Shown one piece after another: positions 23,863-33,577 of a stretch of DNA of 64,000 bases (position 1 is its first letter; every line of letters starts with the position of its first letter). The notes below the pieces were generated by a model. The model saw only the letters and a program-made list of their open reading frames with translations. It searched no databases and was not told where the DNA came from. A program made the translations under genes and the position numbers. This stretch comes from Palsa-504 sp050011155. GTDB taxonomy: Bacteria > Actinomycetota > Actinomycetes > Streptosporangiales > Streptosporangiaceae. The stretch is from NCBI GenBank assembly GCA_050011155.1, contig JBEKJP010000003.1, positions 56,029 to 120,028 on the forward strand. The letters are read 5' to 3'.

Positions 23863-26046
23863 GTGGTGCCCTCTGGAGGAATCTCTGCTGAGCAGGCGAC
23901 TCAGCGATTCCGCGTAGGCGAGGTGCCTCCGCTTGCCGAGGGTTACACCGAACGGCCCGACACCGCCCGCGGCATCATGGACTCCCTCGTCCCCGGGACC
24001 ACGCTGGCGCTGGTGCCCGGCTCCGCCTTCGCCGAAGGCCCGTCGAACTGGCTGGGCGCCTGCGGGAAGACCCAGATCGCGGTGATCATCGCCGAGTCGC
24101 TCTGGCGGGCCGGCACCATCGACGTGCTCATCTGGGTCAACGCCACCAACCGGGCGTCCGTGCTCGCCAGCTACGTGCAGGCCTCGATGGCCGCGTTCGG
24201 CATCGAGCCGGCCGGCACGGCCGAATCGGTCGCGGCGCGCCTGGTCAGCTGGCTGGCCGCGACCGGCAAGTCCTGGATGGTCGTCCTGGACGACCTGCAG
24301 GACGCGACGGACCTGGACGGGCTCTGGCCGGAAGGGCCGGCCGGACGGGTGCTGGTCACCGGCGCGCAGTCCTCGCTCGCCTCGGGGCGGCGCGGGATCC
24401 AGGTCATCCCGGTCGGTTTCTTCAGCGTCCGCGAGGCCCTCAACTGCCTGACCGAGCGGCTCAGTGTCAACCCGGCTCAGCGCCAGGGCGCCATCGACCT
24501 GATCGAGGCGCTCGGCCGCGAGCCGCTGGCCCTGGCCCAGGCCGCCTCGGTGGTGGCGAATTCCACCCTGGCCTGCCGTGACTACCGGGACTACTTCGCC
24601 CGCAGGCGGCAGCAGATCGGGGTGGCGGCGGGCGAGGTGCCGTCCGCGGCCGCGGTCACCTGGACCCTGTCCCTGGGGCAGGCGGAGTCGCTGCTGCCCG
24701 GCGCCTCGGTGCGGCTCATGCTGGTGCTGGTCGCCCTGCTCGACGGGCACGGGATCCCCGGCGCCATCTTCAGCACCCCGGCGGTCGCCGCCTACCTGGG
24801 CGGAGCGGTGTCCCCGTTCGCGCCGGCGGTCGATCCCAAACCCGCCTGGGACGCCCTGCTCGCTATCGAGCGGGCCGGGCTGATCAGCGTCAACCGGGCC
24901 GTCTCGCCGCCGACGATCGGCATGAACTCGGTGCTGCAGGCCGCGATCAAGCTGGCCGCGCCCGGGAACGTGCAGGAGCCCGCCGCGCGGGCGGCCGCCA
25001 GCGCGCTGCTCGAGGCCTGGCCCACCGAGGAGCCCGAGCCGTCGACCGCCGACACTCTGCGCGTGAACGTGGCCAGCTTGCAGAACTCGACGCCCGACGT
25101 GCTGTGGGCCGATGGCTGCCACCCGGTGCTGCTGCGCGCGGGCCGGAGCATGGACGAGGCCCGTCTGATCGGCCCGGCCGTGGAGTACTGGCGGGACCTG
25201 TCCGCCCGGTGCGACACCAAGCTGATGCCAGGCCACCCCGATGCCCTGGTCGTGGCCGCCCACCTGGCCGCCGCGTTCCTGGCCGCCGGGTACGCCGGCG
25301 AGGCCGTGCACTGGTACCAGCGGGTGCTGGGCGAGCGCGGCCGTGAGCTCGCGCCCGGCCACCCGGCTATCATCGCGGCCCGGATCAACCTGGCCAAGGC
25401 CCTGGTGCTGGCGGACGAGCCGGCCGACGCGGTGACGGTCTTGCTCCGGGCGGTCAGCGAGTGCGAGCAGTTCCGCGGCCCCGGACACCCGGACACGCTC
25501 AGCGCGCGGGACGAACTCGCCGCCGCCTACCAGGCCGCCGGGGACGTGGCGGCGGCTAGCAGACTGCTGAGCCGGAACCTGACCGACCGCGAGCGGCTGC
25601 AGGGACCGCGCGACGCGGAGACCATGGCCACCCGGGACCGGCTGGCCGCGGCCAGCCTGGCCGAGGGCAAGGTCAAGGACGCGATCTCGCACTACAAGCG
25701 CGCGCTGTCCGACCGCGAGAAGGTATTCGGGCGCGGTCACCCGGACACGCTCGCGACCACCGCGAACCTCGCCGCCGCGTATCAGGCGGCCGGCCGGATG
25801 CCGGCGGCGATGCAGCTTTCCGAGCAGTGCTGCGCGGAGTCCGAGCGCGTCCTCGGCGCCGATCACGCGGACACGCTGGCCCGCCTGGCCAACCTGGCCC
25901 ACCTGTACTACGCGGTGGGCCGGGTCGGCGACGCGGTCACCTTGCTCCGCGACACGGCCGCGCGCTGCGAGCACGTCCTGCCGTACGGGGACCCGCTGAT
26001 CCAGGCCGTCCAGCTGAGCCTGGCGAACATAGCCGGCAACGACTGA
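23863..26046 (+). CDS. NB-ARC-type NTPase with C-terminal TPR repeats
   Basis: The 727-aa protein starts with GTG. A short N-terminal segment resembles the FxxxR-type NB-ARC lead-in of actinobacterial TPR proteins. An NTPase domain follows with a degenerate P-loop (WLGACGKTQIA, where family members have GMGGVGKTQLA) and the Walker B-like segment WMVVLDDLQDA. Residues from about 445 on form at least five kinesin-light-chain-type TPRs with repeated GHPDTL and LAAAYQAAG motifs. Such STAND proteins act as signal switches. No effector domain is visible. The gene stands alone and ends in a strong terminator. Confidence 0.8.
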   Translation: MVPSGGISAEQATQRFRVGEVPPLAEGYTERPDTARGIMDSLVPGTTLALVPGSAFAEGPSNWLGACGKTQIAVIIAESLWRAGTIDVLIWVNATNRASVLASYVQASMAAFGIEPAGTAESVAARLVSWLAATGKSWMVVLDDLQDATDLDGLWPEGPAGRVLVTGAQSSLASGRRGIQVIPVGFFSVREALNCLTERLSVNPAQRQGAIDLIEALGREPLALAQAASVVANSTLACRDYRDYFARRRQQIGVAAGEVPSAAAVTWTLSLGQAESLLPGASVRLMLVLVALLDGHGIPGAIFSTPAVAAYLGGAVSPFAPAVDPKPAWDALLAIERAGLISVNRAVSPPTIGMNSVLQAAIKLAAPGNVQEPAARAAASALLEAWPTEEPEPSTADTLRVNVASLQNSTPDVLWADGCHPVLLRAGRSMDEARLIGPAVEYWRDLSARCDTKLMPGHPDALVVAAHLAAAFLAAGYAGEAVHWYQRVLGERGRELAPGHPAIIAARINLAKALVLADEPADAVTVLLRAVSECEQFRGPGHPDTLSARDELAAAYQAAGDVAAASRLLSRNLTDRERLQGPRDAETMATRDRLAAASLAEGKVKDAISHYKRALSDREKVFGRGHPDTLATTANLAAAYQAAGRMPAAMQLSEQCCAESERVLGADHADTLARLANLAHLYYAVGRVGDAVTLLRDTAARCEHVLPYGDPLIQAVQLSLANIAGND

Positions 26047-26071
26047 ATCAGCCGGACCATGACCGCAATGA

Positions 26072-26109
26072 AATGGCCCGGGCGGGCCGGTCGGCCCGCC
26101 CGGGCCATT
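26072..26109. terminator. Strong bidirectional terminator
   Basis: A perfect 17-bp stem (AATGGCCCGGGCGGGCC and its complement) closes a 4-nt loop, GGTC. It is 26 bp after the NB-ARC/TPR gene and 44 bp from the end of the convergent permease gene. Confidence 0.9.
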
Positions 26110-26152
26110 CACATATCGCCGGTCCGCGCGGCCTAAGCAGCGCGGAAAGGTA

Positions 26153-27610
26153 TCAGCTTCGGTGCTGGCCGATGTTCCTCGGCGCGCTCTCCCGCGGCAG
26201 CCGGAAGAACTCCGACCGCATGCCGAACCGCGCGATCACCATCATGACTAGGCCGACCGCTACGATGCCAGCCAGCGCATACCTTTGCGCGTTGGGCGCG
26301 TTCTGCAGCGATTTTACGACTACCCAGACCAGGAATGCGGCGGAGGCAAGCGGCAGGATGCCGATGACGATGGAATCCCACAGTCGGCTGAAGATATGGC
26401 GCCGGTAATACACGATCGCGGCCAGCGCGGTCAGGACGTAGAAGCAGGCGAAGAGCAGGCCGGTCACCGAGACCACGTCGGTGAATACGTTCGCGATCGA
26501 GGTGGACAGCAGGTACGCCCAGGTGGCCGCGATGAGGATCGCGGCGATGATGATGCTGCCGATCGCGGGGGTATTGAAGCGCCGGTTGATCTGCCCGAAG
26601 ACCAGCGGCAGCACCCGGTGGCTCGCCATCCCGTAGGAGATACGGGAGCTGGCCACGATGCCGGTACCGGTGGACGCGATCACCGACAGGACCAGCGCGA
26701 ACGCCATCAGCTTGGCCCACCCGCCGCCGCCGAGCACCTGGGTGACGTAGATCAGCGCCGACGCGGAGTTGGCCTGCAGCTTGGCCGGCGAGGACACTCC
26801 CTGCAGGCCCATCTGCGGCAGGATGTACAGCACGATCAGGATCGCGACCGCGAAGAGGGCGGCCCGGCCCGGGTTGATGCGCCGGTGCTTCACCTCTTCG
26901 TTGACGTAAATGGTGGCGTCCCACCCGGAGTACATGAAGACCGCGATGAGCAAGCCCCCGGCCAGGTCGCCTTTCCCGCCGATACCGCTAAGGCTGAACC
27001 AGCCCGAGGTAATCGGGAAGGTGCCGGCATGGTGGGTCAGTACGAACACCAGTCCCCAGATCGAGACGCCGACGAGGACGATGTATTCGAAGACCGCCAT
27101 GGCGACCTGAGTGCGAGCGGTTATTCGGATGCCGGCTACCGCGATAGCCAGCATGACGATGATGAGGGCCGTGCTAATGCCGATATTCGGCCACGCGCTG
27201 GCGGCGGTAGAACCGAAGACGGCCAGCACCGCCGGGGCGAGAACCACCACGACGGAGATAGTCCCGACCACATAACCCGCGAGCATTAGCCAGCCGGTCA
27301 TGAATCCGAGGTAAGGGTTGATAGCGCGGCCGACCCACTCGAAGGAAGCGCCGCAGTTAGCGTTCCAGAGGTTCAGCCGCCGGTAGGAGTTGGCGATGAT
27401 AAGCATCGGGATACCGCACAGGAGAATGACCGGCCCGCCGCCGTAGGCCGCCGCCGCGGCGAGGCTGGCCATCGTCACCGCCATCGTTGCCGCCGGGGCG
27501 GACGAGGCCATGCCGATAATTGTGTCCTGTGTTGTCCCGATAGCGTCGGGTTCGAGCTTGGCTGCTGGCGCAGGTGTAAGGCCCGTTAGGGCGGCCGCAG
27601 GTCGTTCCAC
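26153..27610 (-). CDS. APC-family amino acid/amine permease
   Basis: The 485-aa protein has about twelve transmembrane helices. The N-terminal APC signature is IGTTQDTIIGMASSAPAATM and later NCGASFEWVGRAINPYLGF. The GTG at 27610 is chosen because AAAGGAG precedes it; the frame continues upstream to a TTG with no such support. It is divergent from a copper amine oxidase gene, which suggests that it imports an amine or an amino acid-like substrate. The exact substrate cannot be read. Confidence 0.88.
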   Translation of the reverse strand: MERPAAALTGLTPAPAAKLEPDAIGTTQDTIIGMASSAPAATMAVTMASLAAAAAYGGGPVILLCGIPMLIIANSYRRLNLWNANCGASFEWVGRAINPYLGFMTGWLMLAGYVVGTISVVVVLAPAVLAVFGSTAASAWPNIGISTALIIVMLAIAVAGIRITARTQVAMAVFEYIVLVGVSIWGLVFVLTHHAGTFPITSGWFSLSGIGGKGDLAGGLLIAVFMYSGWDATIYVNEEVKHRRINPGRAALFAVAILIVLYILPQMGLQGVSSPAKLQANSASALIYVTQVLGGGGWAKLMAFALVLSVIASTGTGIVASSRISYGMASHRVLPLVFGQINRRFNTPAIGSIIIAAILIAATWAYLLSTSIANVFTDVVSVTGLLFACFYVLTALAAIVYYRRHIFSRLWDSIVIGILPLASAAFLVWVVVKSLQNAPNAQRYALAGIVAVGLVMMVIARFGMRSEFFRLPRESAPRNIGQHRS

Positions 27611-27965
27611 GTGCTCTCCTTTCGGCAATGCCCTAGACGAGGACAAAGGCAGGATACGACAGAAGTCGTCTCGTTCGTGCGGACTGTTCTGTTGTAACTA
27701 GATAGATCTGTGTTTGGTGTGAAAAGTAACCCCGCCGGCCGCCTCGCCCGCGAAGCCCCCCTTAGCTAATAACTGAGGGTAATCGACTAGAGACGGCCTG
27801 TATCCGGCGGGGTCTCTCCCGGGAAGCCCGAGCAGCCCGAGATAGCTATGCAGGCTACACATGCCACCCTGCGGAGATTGCGCAGGTCAGAGCGCGCCAT
27901 GATAGTGCTGAGCTGATTGAGCTCAGCCGCCGGCCGAGACGGCTCCGTCCGCGGAAGGAACGCCA
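27611..27965. promoter_or_regulatory. Divergent control region, permease and amine oxidase
   Basis: This 355-bp AT-richer stretch lies between divergent genes and should hold promoters for both. It includes TAACTAGATAGATCTGTG and TTAGCTAATAACTGAGG. No single operator stands out and no gene is seen. Confidence 0.5.
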
Positions 27966-29888
27966 GTGGTAACGCGTCAGCACCCTGAGGACTCCGGCGA
28001 CCGGAGCCCGGTCCGGGTCGGCCATCCGCTCGATCCGCTGGACGGGACCGAGATCGCACGTGCGGTAGAGATCCTGCGCCACGACAAGCCGGTGACCCCC
28101 GAGGCCAGGTTCGTCTCGGTGACCCTGCACGAGCCGCCCAAAGAGCAGGTGGATTCGGTGCCGCCGCGGGAGGCCTTCGTCGTCCTGCTCGAACCGCGGC
28201 AGCACGCGACCTACGAAGCGGTCGTGTCCCTCACTGCCCGGTCGGTCCTGACCTGGCGGTCCGTGCCAGCTGCCCGGGCGCCCTTCACTGCCGCCGAATG
28301 CGCCCAGTGCGGGGTCGTGACCAGGGCTGACGCCCGGATCCGGGCCGGGCTTGAGCGCCGCGGCATCACCGATCCCGCACGTGTGCGGGTGGAGCCCTGG
28401 GGTATCGGCACGTTCACCGCGGCGGCGGAGGCGGGCCGCCGGGTGGTGTGGACGTTGCTGTTCTATCGCGACCGGCCGGACGATAATCCCTACGCCAAGC
28501 CGGTCCACGGCCTGCACGCCATCGTGGACCTGGATGACATGACCGTCCTGCGGGTGGAGGACACGGGTCCGGTGCCGCTGCCACCGGGTTCCGGCGGCTA
28601 CGCCGCCGACCGGGTCGGGCCGCTGCGGGACGACCTCAAGCCGCTGGAGATCATCCAGCCCGAGGGCCCGAGCTTCGACGTCGACGGCTGGGAGGTCCGC
28701 TGGCAGCGCTGGCGCCTGCGGCTGGGGTTTACCGCCCGCGAGGGCCTGGTCCTGCACGCGGTCGGGTACGAGGACGGCGATGCGGTCCGGCCCATCCTGT
28801 GGCGTGCCTCGGTGGCCGAACTGTTCATCCCCTACGCCGACCCGCGGCCCTACCAGGGCTGGCGCAATGCGTTCGACATCGGCGAATTCGGCATCGGGAT
28901 ACTGTCCAACTCACTCAAGCTCGGCTGCGACTGCCTCGGCGAGATCCGCTATTTCGACGTCAACCTGGCTGACGTCAATGGCGACCCGTACACGATCAGC
29001 CAGGCCATCTGCCTGCACGAGGAAGACGCCGGCCTGCTCTGGAAGCACTTCGACGCCGATCTCGGCACGACCGAGACCCGCCGCAGCCGCCGCCTGGTCA
29101 TCTCGTTCGTCATCACCGCGGATAACTACGAGTACGCGATCTACTGGTACTTCTACCAGGACGGCACCATCGAGTTCGAGGTCAAGCTGACCGGCATCGT
29201 CCTGACCAGCGCGCTGCCGCCCGGCCAGGGTAGCGACTTCGGCACGCTGGTCGCACCGCAGACGCTGGCCGCCCACCATCAGCATTTCCTGTCCGTCCGC
29301 CTCGATATGGCCGTGGACGGGCTGGCCAACACGGTCTACGAGGTGGACACCGAGGCGGTCCCGCTCGGACCAGAAAACCCGCTCGGCAACGCCTTCCGGC
29401 CGGTGCGGCGCCCGCTGCGCCGTGAACTCGAGGCGCAACGGGTCACCGACCCGAGCCGGGGCCGGTACTGGCTGGTGGGCAACCCGAACCGCCGGACTAG
29501 GCTCGGCCACGAGCCCGCCTACAAGCTCGTTCCCGGCCCGAGCGTGCTGTCGTTCAGCCATCCCGACTCGCCGGTGACGCAGCGGGCCCTGTTCGCCACC
29601 AGGCACCTCTGGGTCACCCCCTTCAACCCCGGTGAGCGCTATCCGGCGGGCGATTACCCGAACCAGCATCCGGGTGGTGCCGGGCTCCCGGCCTGGACCA
29701 AAGCCGACCGCCCGATCGAGAACACCGATGTGGTGCTCTGGTACACCGTCGGCAGTCACCACATCACCCGGCCCGAGGACTGGCCGGTCATGCCCGCCGA
29801 ACGGGCCGGGTTCATGCTCAAGCCGGCCGGCTTCTTCGACCAGAACCCGGCGCTTGACGTGGCCCCGAGCCCGTCCCCGCACTGCTAG
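27966..29888 (+). CDS. Copper-containing primary amine oxidase
   Basis: The enzyme oxidises primary amines to aldehydes with release of ammonia and hydrogen peroxide. The 640-aa protein is the same size as the Arthrobacter enzyme. The topaquinone precursor Tyr388 lies in the consensus TxxNYEY (ADNYEY), and the catalytic base is Asp304 in FDIGEFG. Their spacing of 84 residues equals that in the Arthrobacter protein. Copper ligands are His438 and His440 in HQH, with the third likely in GSHHITRPED. All key residues are present. It begins with GTG and is followed closely by an aminotransferase gene. Confidence 0.95.
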   Translation: MVTRQHPEDSGDRSPVRVGHPLDPLDGTEIARAVEILRHDKPVTPEARFVSVTLHEPPKEQVDSVPPREAFVVLLEPRQHATYEAVVSLTARSVLTWRSVPAARAPFTAAECAQCGVVTRADARIRAGLERRGITDPARVRVEPWGIGTFTAAAEAGRRVVWTLLFYRDRPDDNPYAKPVHGLHAIVDLDDMTVLRVEDTGPVPLPPGSGGYAADRVGPLRDDLKPLEIIQPEGPSFDVDGWEVRWQRWRLRLGFTAREGLVLHAVGYEDGDAVRPILWRASVAELFIPYADPRPYQGWRNAFDIGEFGIGILSNSLKLGCDCLGEIRYFDVNLADVNGDPYTISQAICLHEEDAGLLWKHFDADLGTTETRRSRRLVISFVITADNYEYAIYWYFYQDGTIEFEVKLTGIVLTSALPPGQGSDFGTLVAPQTLAAHHQHFLSVRLDMAVDGLANTVYEVDTEAVPLGPENPLGNAFRPVRRPLRRELEAQRVTDPSRGRYWLVGNPNRRTRLGHEPAYKLVPGPSVLSFSHPDSPVTQRALFATRHLWVTPFNPGERYPAGDYPNQHPGGAGLPAWTKADRPIENTDVVLWYTVGSHHITRPEDWPVMPAERAGFMLKPAGFFDQNPALDVAPSPSPHC

Positions 29889-29906
29889 CGAACGGGAGAC
29901 ATCACC

Positions 29907-31280
29907 TTGGCCGAGCCAGCCTTCGACGAGCGCTACCGGCGCCTGACGCCGCGCTCGGGTGAACTCTTCACCGAGGCGAGCCGCTACATTCCCGGCGGTG
30001 CCGGCAGCAGCGCCCGTACCGTCAAGTTCGGCTGGAAGCCATACCCGCCCTTCCTCGCCGAAGGCCGCGGCTCGCGGGTCCGCGACGCTGACGGGCACGA
30101 ATATGCCGACTACCTGCTGGGTCTGGGGCCGATGATCCTCGGCCACCGGCACCCGGTCGTGACCGAGGCCGTCACCAGGGCGGTCACCGATCTTGGCACC
30201 TGCTTCGGCTTGCCCTACGAGCTGGAGATCGAAGCGGCCAGGAAGGTCACCGAGGCGGTGCCGGGGGTGGAGCTGGTCCGGTTCTCCAATTCCGGCAGCG
30301 AGGTCGTCGGGACCGCTATCCGGCTGGCCCGGGCGCACACCGGGCGTCGGCTGATCATCCGCTTCGAGGGGCACTACCACGGCTGGCAGGACACGGTCTA
30401 CTGGAGCAACCACGTGGACCCCGAACTGGCCGGGCCGGCCCGCGCGCCCCGGCCGGTCGCGTCCGGCCCCGGCGTCCCGGCCGAGCTCGAATCCACGCTC
30501 ATCGTGCTGACCTGGAACGATCCGGAGAGCTTCACGGCGGTCATGGAGGAGCGCGGCGACCAGGTGGCCGCGGTGATCACCGAGCCCGCGGTATTCAACA
30601 CCGGCTGCATCCTGCCCGCGCCCGGGTACCTGGAGCTGCTGCGCGAGCAGACCCGCCGGCACGGCGCGCTGCTCATCTTCGACGAGGTCATCACCGGATT
30701 CCGGTTCGCCCGCGGCGGCGCCCAGGAGTACTTCGGCGTCACCCCGGACCTGACCACGATGGCGAAAGGGCTGGGTGGAGGGTTTCCGGTGGCGGCCATC
30801 GGCGGGTCCCGCGAGGCGATGTCGATGATCGCCGAGGGCCGCTACTCGCACTCGGGCACCTACAACGCGAACACGATTGCCTGCGCCGCGGTCAGCGCGA
30901 CCATGGACGTGCTAGCCGAGCCGGGCCTGTACGAGCGGCAGCGCGAACTGGGCCAGACGCTGATGACCGGACTGCACAAGCTCGCTGCCGAGGCGGGCCT
31001 GCCGGTCATCGTCGAAGGGCTCGGCACGGTCTTCCAGCTCTGGTTCAGCGAGCGGCCGATCAGGAACTGGCGGGATGCACAGCGCTACGCCGACGAAGAG
31101 CTCTTCACCCGGTGGTGGCAGGAGATGCTCCTGCGCGGCGTCCTGTTCCACCCCAGCCAGTACGAGAACCTGTTCGTGTCGCTGGTGCACACCGCCGGCG
31201 ACGTCGATGAGACGCTCAGCGCCGCGCAGGAAGCATTCGCCGCGGTCGCGCGCACGCGGACGAGGGACAGCGGACGTTAA
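29907..31280 (+). CDS. Class III PLP-dependent aminotransferase
   Basis: The 457-aa protein is of the glutamate-1-semialdehyde aminomutase-like subgroup. ARYIPGG-type N-terminus (SRYIPGGAGSSAR), FSNSGSEV, GHYHGWQD and LLIFDEVITGFR are present. The PLP lysine is K287 in TTMAKGLGGG. The TTG start has GGGAG upstream. It lies 18 bp after the amine oxidase and 2 bp before the kinase gene, so the three are probably one transcript. Substrate unknown; it is not a heme-pathway gene in this context. Confidence 0.88.
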   Translation: MAEPAFDERYRRLTPRSGELFTEASRYIPGGAGSSARTVKFGWKPYPPFLAEGRGSRVRDADGHEYADYLLGLGPMILGHRHPVVTEAVTRAVTDLGTCFGLPYELEIEAARKVTEAVPGVELVRFSNSGSEVVGTAIRLARAHTGRRLIIRFEGHYHGWQDTVYWSNHVDPELAGPARAPRPVASGPGVPAELESTLIVLTWNDPESFTAVMEERGDQVAAVITEPAVFNTGCILPAPGYLELLREQTRRHGALLIFDEVITGFRFARGGAQEYFGVTPDLTTMAKGLGGGFPVAAIGGSREAMSMIAEGRYSHSGTYNANTIACAAVSATMDVLAEPGLYERQRELGQTLMTGLHKLAAEAGLPVIVEGLGTVFQLWFSERPIRNWRDAQRYADEELFTRWWQEMLLRGVLFHPSQYENLFVSLVHTAGDVDETLSAAQEAFAAVARTRTRDSGR

Positions 31281-31282
31281 GG

Positions 31283-32755
31283 GTGAGCCAGCACGCCTCC
31301 CGGGACGTCTACCTCGGGCTCGATCTCGGCACGTCCGGGCTCAAGGCGGTAGCGCTCAGTACATCGGGCGCGATCCTGGCCCGGGCCAGCGCGGTCTATC
31401 TCACCCGCCGGCCCGCCGCCGGGGCGTGCGAGCAGGACCCAGCCGACTGGCAGCGCGCGGTGGAGCAGGTGACGGCGCAGCTCGCCGACGTGATCCCGCC
31501 CCGGCGCTGGCGGGCCATCGGCCTGTCGGGCATGCTTCCTACGCTCGTTTCCCTCGGTCGGGACGGCCAGCCGAACGGCCCCGCGATTACCTGGCAGGAC
31601 GGCCGGGCCGACAACCTGGGTGATGAGTTCCGCGAGCGGTGCGGCGCCGCCGGGCTGTACCGGCTGACCGGCCAGTGGGTGGACGGGCGTTACCTGCTGC
31701 CGATGTTCGGCCGGATCGTCGCGGCCGACCCTGCCCGCGCGGCCGCCACGGCGACCATCGCCTCGGCCAAGGATTACCTATTCGCCTGGCTGACCGGCGA
31801 ACTGGCCACCGACCCGAGCACCGCGGTCGGCTACGGCTGCTACGAGCTGGAAACCGGCCGCTGGAACGCCGAGCTCCTGGCCATGGCAACCCTGGACCAG
31901 GGCCTGCCGGCCGTATGGCCATCGACTGCCAGCCGGCCGCTGCGGGCCGAGGCCGCGGCCCGGCTGGGCTGCCCCTCGATCCCGGTCGTCCTGGGTGCGG
32001 CCGACTCCGTCCTGGGCGCGCTTGGGCTGGGCGTCCGCGAGCCGGGCCAGGTGGCGTACATTGCCGGCACCAGCAACGTCATCCTTGGTATCACTGACCG
32101 GCTGGTCCTCGACCCGGCCCACCGCTTCCTGGTCACGCCGCTGGCCGAACCGGGCCGGTGGGGAGTGGAGATGGACCTGCTCGCCACCGGCAGCGCGATC
32201 ACCTGGCTGGCCGGCCTGCTCGGCGGCGACCTGACCGGGGCCGCCCTGGTCGAGCTGGCCGCCAGCATCGACCCCGGGGACGCCCCGGTCCTGCTGCCTT
32301 ACCTGAGTCCCGGTGAGCAGGGTGCGCTGTGGGACCCGCTGCTGCACGGCGCCGTCGTCGGGCTCAACCTCGGTCACGGCCGCGAGCATCTGGCCCGCGC
32401 GCTGGTCAACGGCATCATCCTGGAAAGCCGCCGGTGCCTGGACGTGCTCGACGAGACCGGCGGCTTCGGTCGCTCCGTCGAGGTGGCCGGCGGCAGTGCC
32501 GCCCACCCCTGCTTCCGGGCCGACCTGGCCGACGCGAGCCGTCGGCTGGTCTCGATGCCGCGCGGCGGTGACACCGACCATTCTGCCCGCGGCGCGGCGC
32601 TCGTCGCCGCGCGGGCGGCGGACGGCGACTGGCCCGAGGGCGCGTTCCCGGCGCCCGGCCTGGCCGCCGAACCCGACGAGACCCGCGCCAAGCTCTGGGA
32701 CGAGCTGTGGGCGACCCACGAGATGACCCGTCACCGGCTTCATCCGCCGTCGTAG
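31283..32755 (+). CDS. FGGY-family carbohydrate kinase
   Basis: The 490-aa protein has the actin-like ATPase fold of xylulokinases and glycerol kinases. The N-terminal phosphate loop is GLDLGTSGLKAVAL, with FGGY segments AGTSNVILGI and VAGGSAAHPCFRADLAD. It begins with GTG 2 bp after the aminotransferase. A sugar or polyol kinase together with an amine oxidase and aminotransferase suggests breakdown of an amino-alcohol or amino-sugar-like compound; that link is inference. Confidence 0.87.
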   Translation: MSQHASRDVYLGLDLGTSGLKAVALSTSGAILARASAVYLTRRPAAGACEQDPADWQRAVEQVTAQLADVIPPRRWRAIGLSGMLPTLVSLGRDGQPNGPAITWQDGRADNLGDEFRERCGAAGLYRLTGQWVDGRYLLPMFGRIVAADPARAAATATIASAKDYLFAWLTGELATDPSTAVGYGCYELETGRWNAELLAMATLDQGLPAVWPSTASRPLRAEAAARLGCPSIPVVLGAADSVLGALGLGVREPGQVAYIAGTSNVILGITDRLVLDPAHRFLVTPLAEPGRWGVEMDLLATGSAITWLAGLLGGDLTGAALVELAASIDPGDAPVLLPYLSPGEQGALWDPLLHGAVVGLNLGHGREHLARALVNGIILESRRCLDVLDETGGFGRSVEVAGGSAAHPCFRADLADASRRLVSMPRGGDTDHSARGAALVAARAADGDWPEGAFPAPGLAAEPDETRAKLWDELWATHEMTRHRLHPPS

Positions 32756-32836
32756 GCCAGCACCCGACCGTACGCATGCAGAACGAACGGCGATATGCTA
32801 CGTGCCGCCTCTCCCCGCGACGATCGGAGGACAGCG

Positions 32837-33115
32837 ATGAAGGCCGTGGTGCTCTACGAGTCGGCCGACGGCGTGGCGGCCAGGGCGCCTGAGCACTTCC
32901 CGGCCCACCGGGCCTGGTGGCAGGGTTTCGTCGACCGGGGCGAGCTGCTCATGATCGGAACCTTCGCCAACGCCCAGGAAGACGGCGCGATGAGCGTCTT
33001 CACGACCCGGGCGGCGGCCGAGGAGTTCGTCCGCGGCGACCCGTTCGTCCTCCACGGCGTGGTGCGTAACTGGACCGTCAGGGATTGGAACGAGATCCTC
33101 GTCCCCGAGAAGTGA
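32837..33115 (+). CDS. YciI-family protein
   Basis: The 92-aa protein is a complete YciI/DGPF-fold small protein (MKAVVLYESADG, HRAWWQGFVDRGELLMIGTF, FVRGDPFVLHGVV). Family members include muconolactone isomerase-like enzymes, often with unknown substrates. ATG at 32837 gives the normal family N-terminus; the frame is open upstream. It follows the kinase gene by 81 bp and may belong to the same locus. Confidence 0.82.
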   Translation: MKAVVLYESADGVAARAPEHFPAHRAWWQGFVDRGELLMIGTFANAQEDGAMSVFTTRAAAEEFVRGDPFVLHGVVRNWTVRDWNEILVPEK

Positions 33116-33116
33116 C

Positions 33117-33162
33117 TCAGCCGTCAGGTGCCTGAACGTCAGCCGTCAGGTGCGCCTGAACG
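33117..33162. repeat. Two direct repeats of 22-24 bp
   Basis: The unit TCAGCCGTCAGGTGCCTGAACG is repeated at once as a copy with two extra bases (GTGCGCCTG). It directly follows the YciI stop codon and precedes a decayed transporter gene. Confidence 0.7.
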
Positions 33163-33224
33163 ACGGTACCTGGCGCCCCCGGTGTCTCCCGAGTCTCAGG
33201 CGTCAGGCAGGACCCAGGTATCCG

Positions 33225-33470
33225 GCCGCCTGTAGCGTGCTCACCCAGGCGCTGAGCTGGCACTGGATCTTCTTCGTCAACGTGCCGATCGGTGCGGTCG
33301 CGATCGTGGCCGGCGCCCTGCTGCTAGCCGGCGAACGGGGGAGCGGCCGCAACGCCCGCCGCGGCAGCGCCGATGCCACCGGCGCCCTGCTGGTGACGGC
33401 CGGGCTGATGGCCGCCGTCTACGCCATCGTCGAGACGTCCGGCCCCGCCCGCACCGTCACTCCCGCCAGC
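33225..33470 (+). pseudogene. Remnant of a DHA2-type MFS transporter
   Basis: About 75 codons read VLTQALSWHWIFFVNVPIG, AVAIVAGALLLAGERG and ATGALLVTAGLMAAVYAIVE. This is the recognisable middle section of EmrB/QacA-type drug exporters around transmembrane helices 5-6. Both ends run into unrelated sequence: there is no start, no upstream helices and no downstream half. It is a gene fragment. Confidence 0.75.
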
Positions 33471-33520
33471 AACAGGAACTTCGCGTCACGGACACCCTCC
33501 TCCATGATCAGAAGCCCACT

Positions 33521-33577
33521 TTCATGATCGCGGGCAGTTAGGGTCGAATAACGACCGAAACTGCCCGCGATCATGAA
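33521..33577. repeat. CATGATCGCG hairpin element, copy 2
   Basis: TTCATGATCGCGGGCAGTT pairs perfectly with its complement at the other end. Inside are a short mismatched section, a GGTCG/CGACC pairing and an AATAA loop. The termini are those of copy 1 (17017-17070) and the core (GGCAGTT to AACTGCC) resembles 51648-51697. It follows the transporter remnant. Confidence 0.8.

Noticed and set aside
23788..26112. 774-codon open frame opposite the NB-ARC/TPR gene
   Set aside because: Its Gly/Arg/His/Gln-rich translation matches nothing, while the plus strand has TPR repeats.
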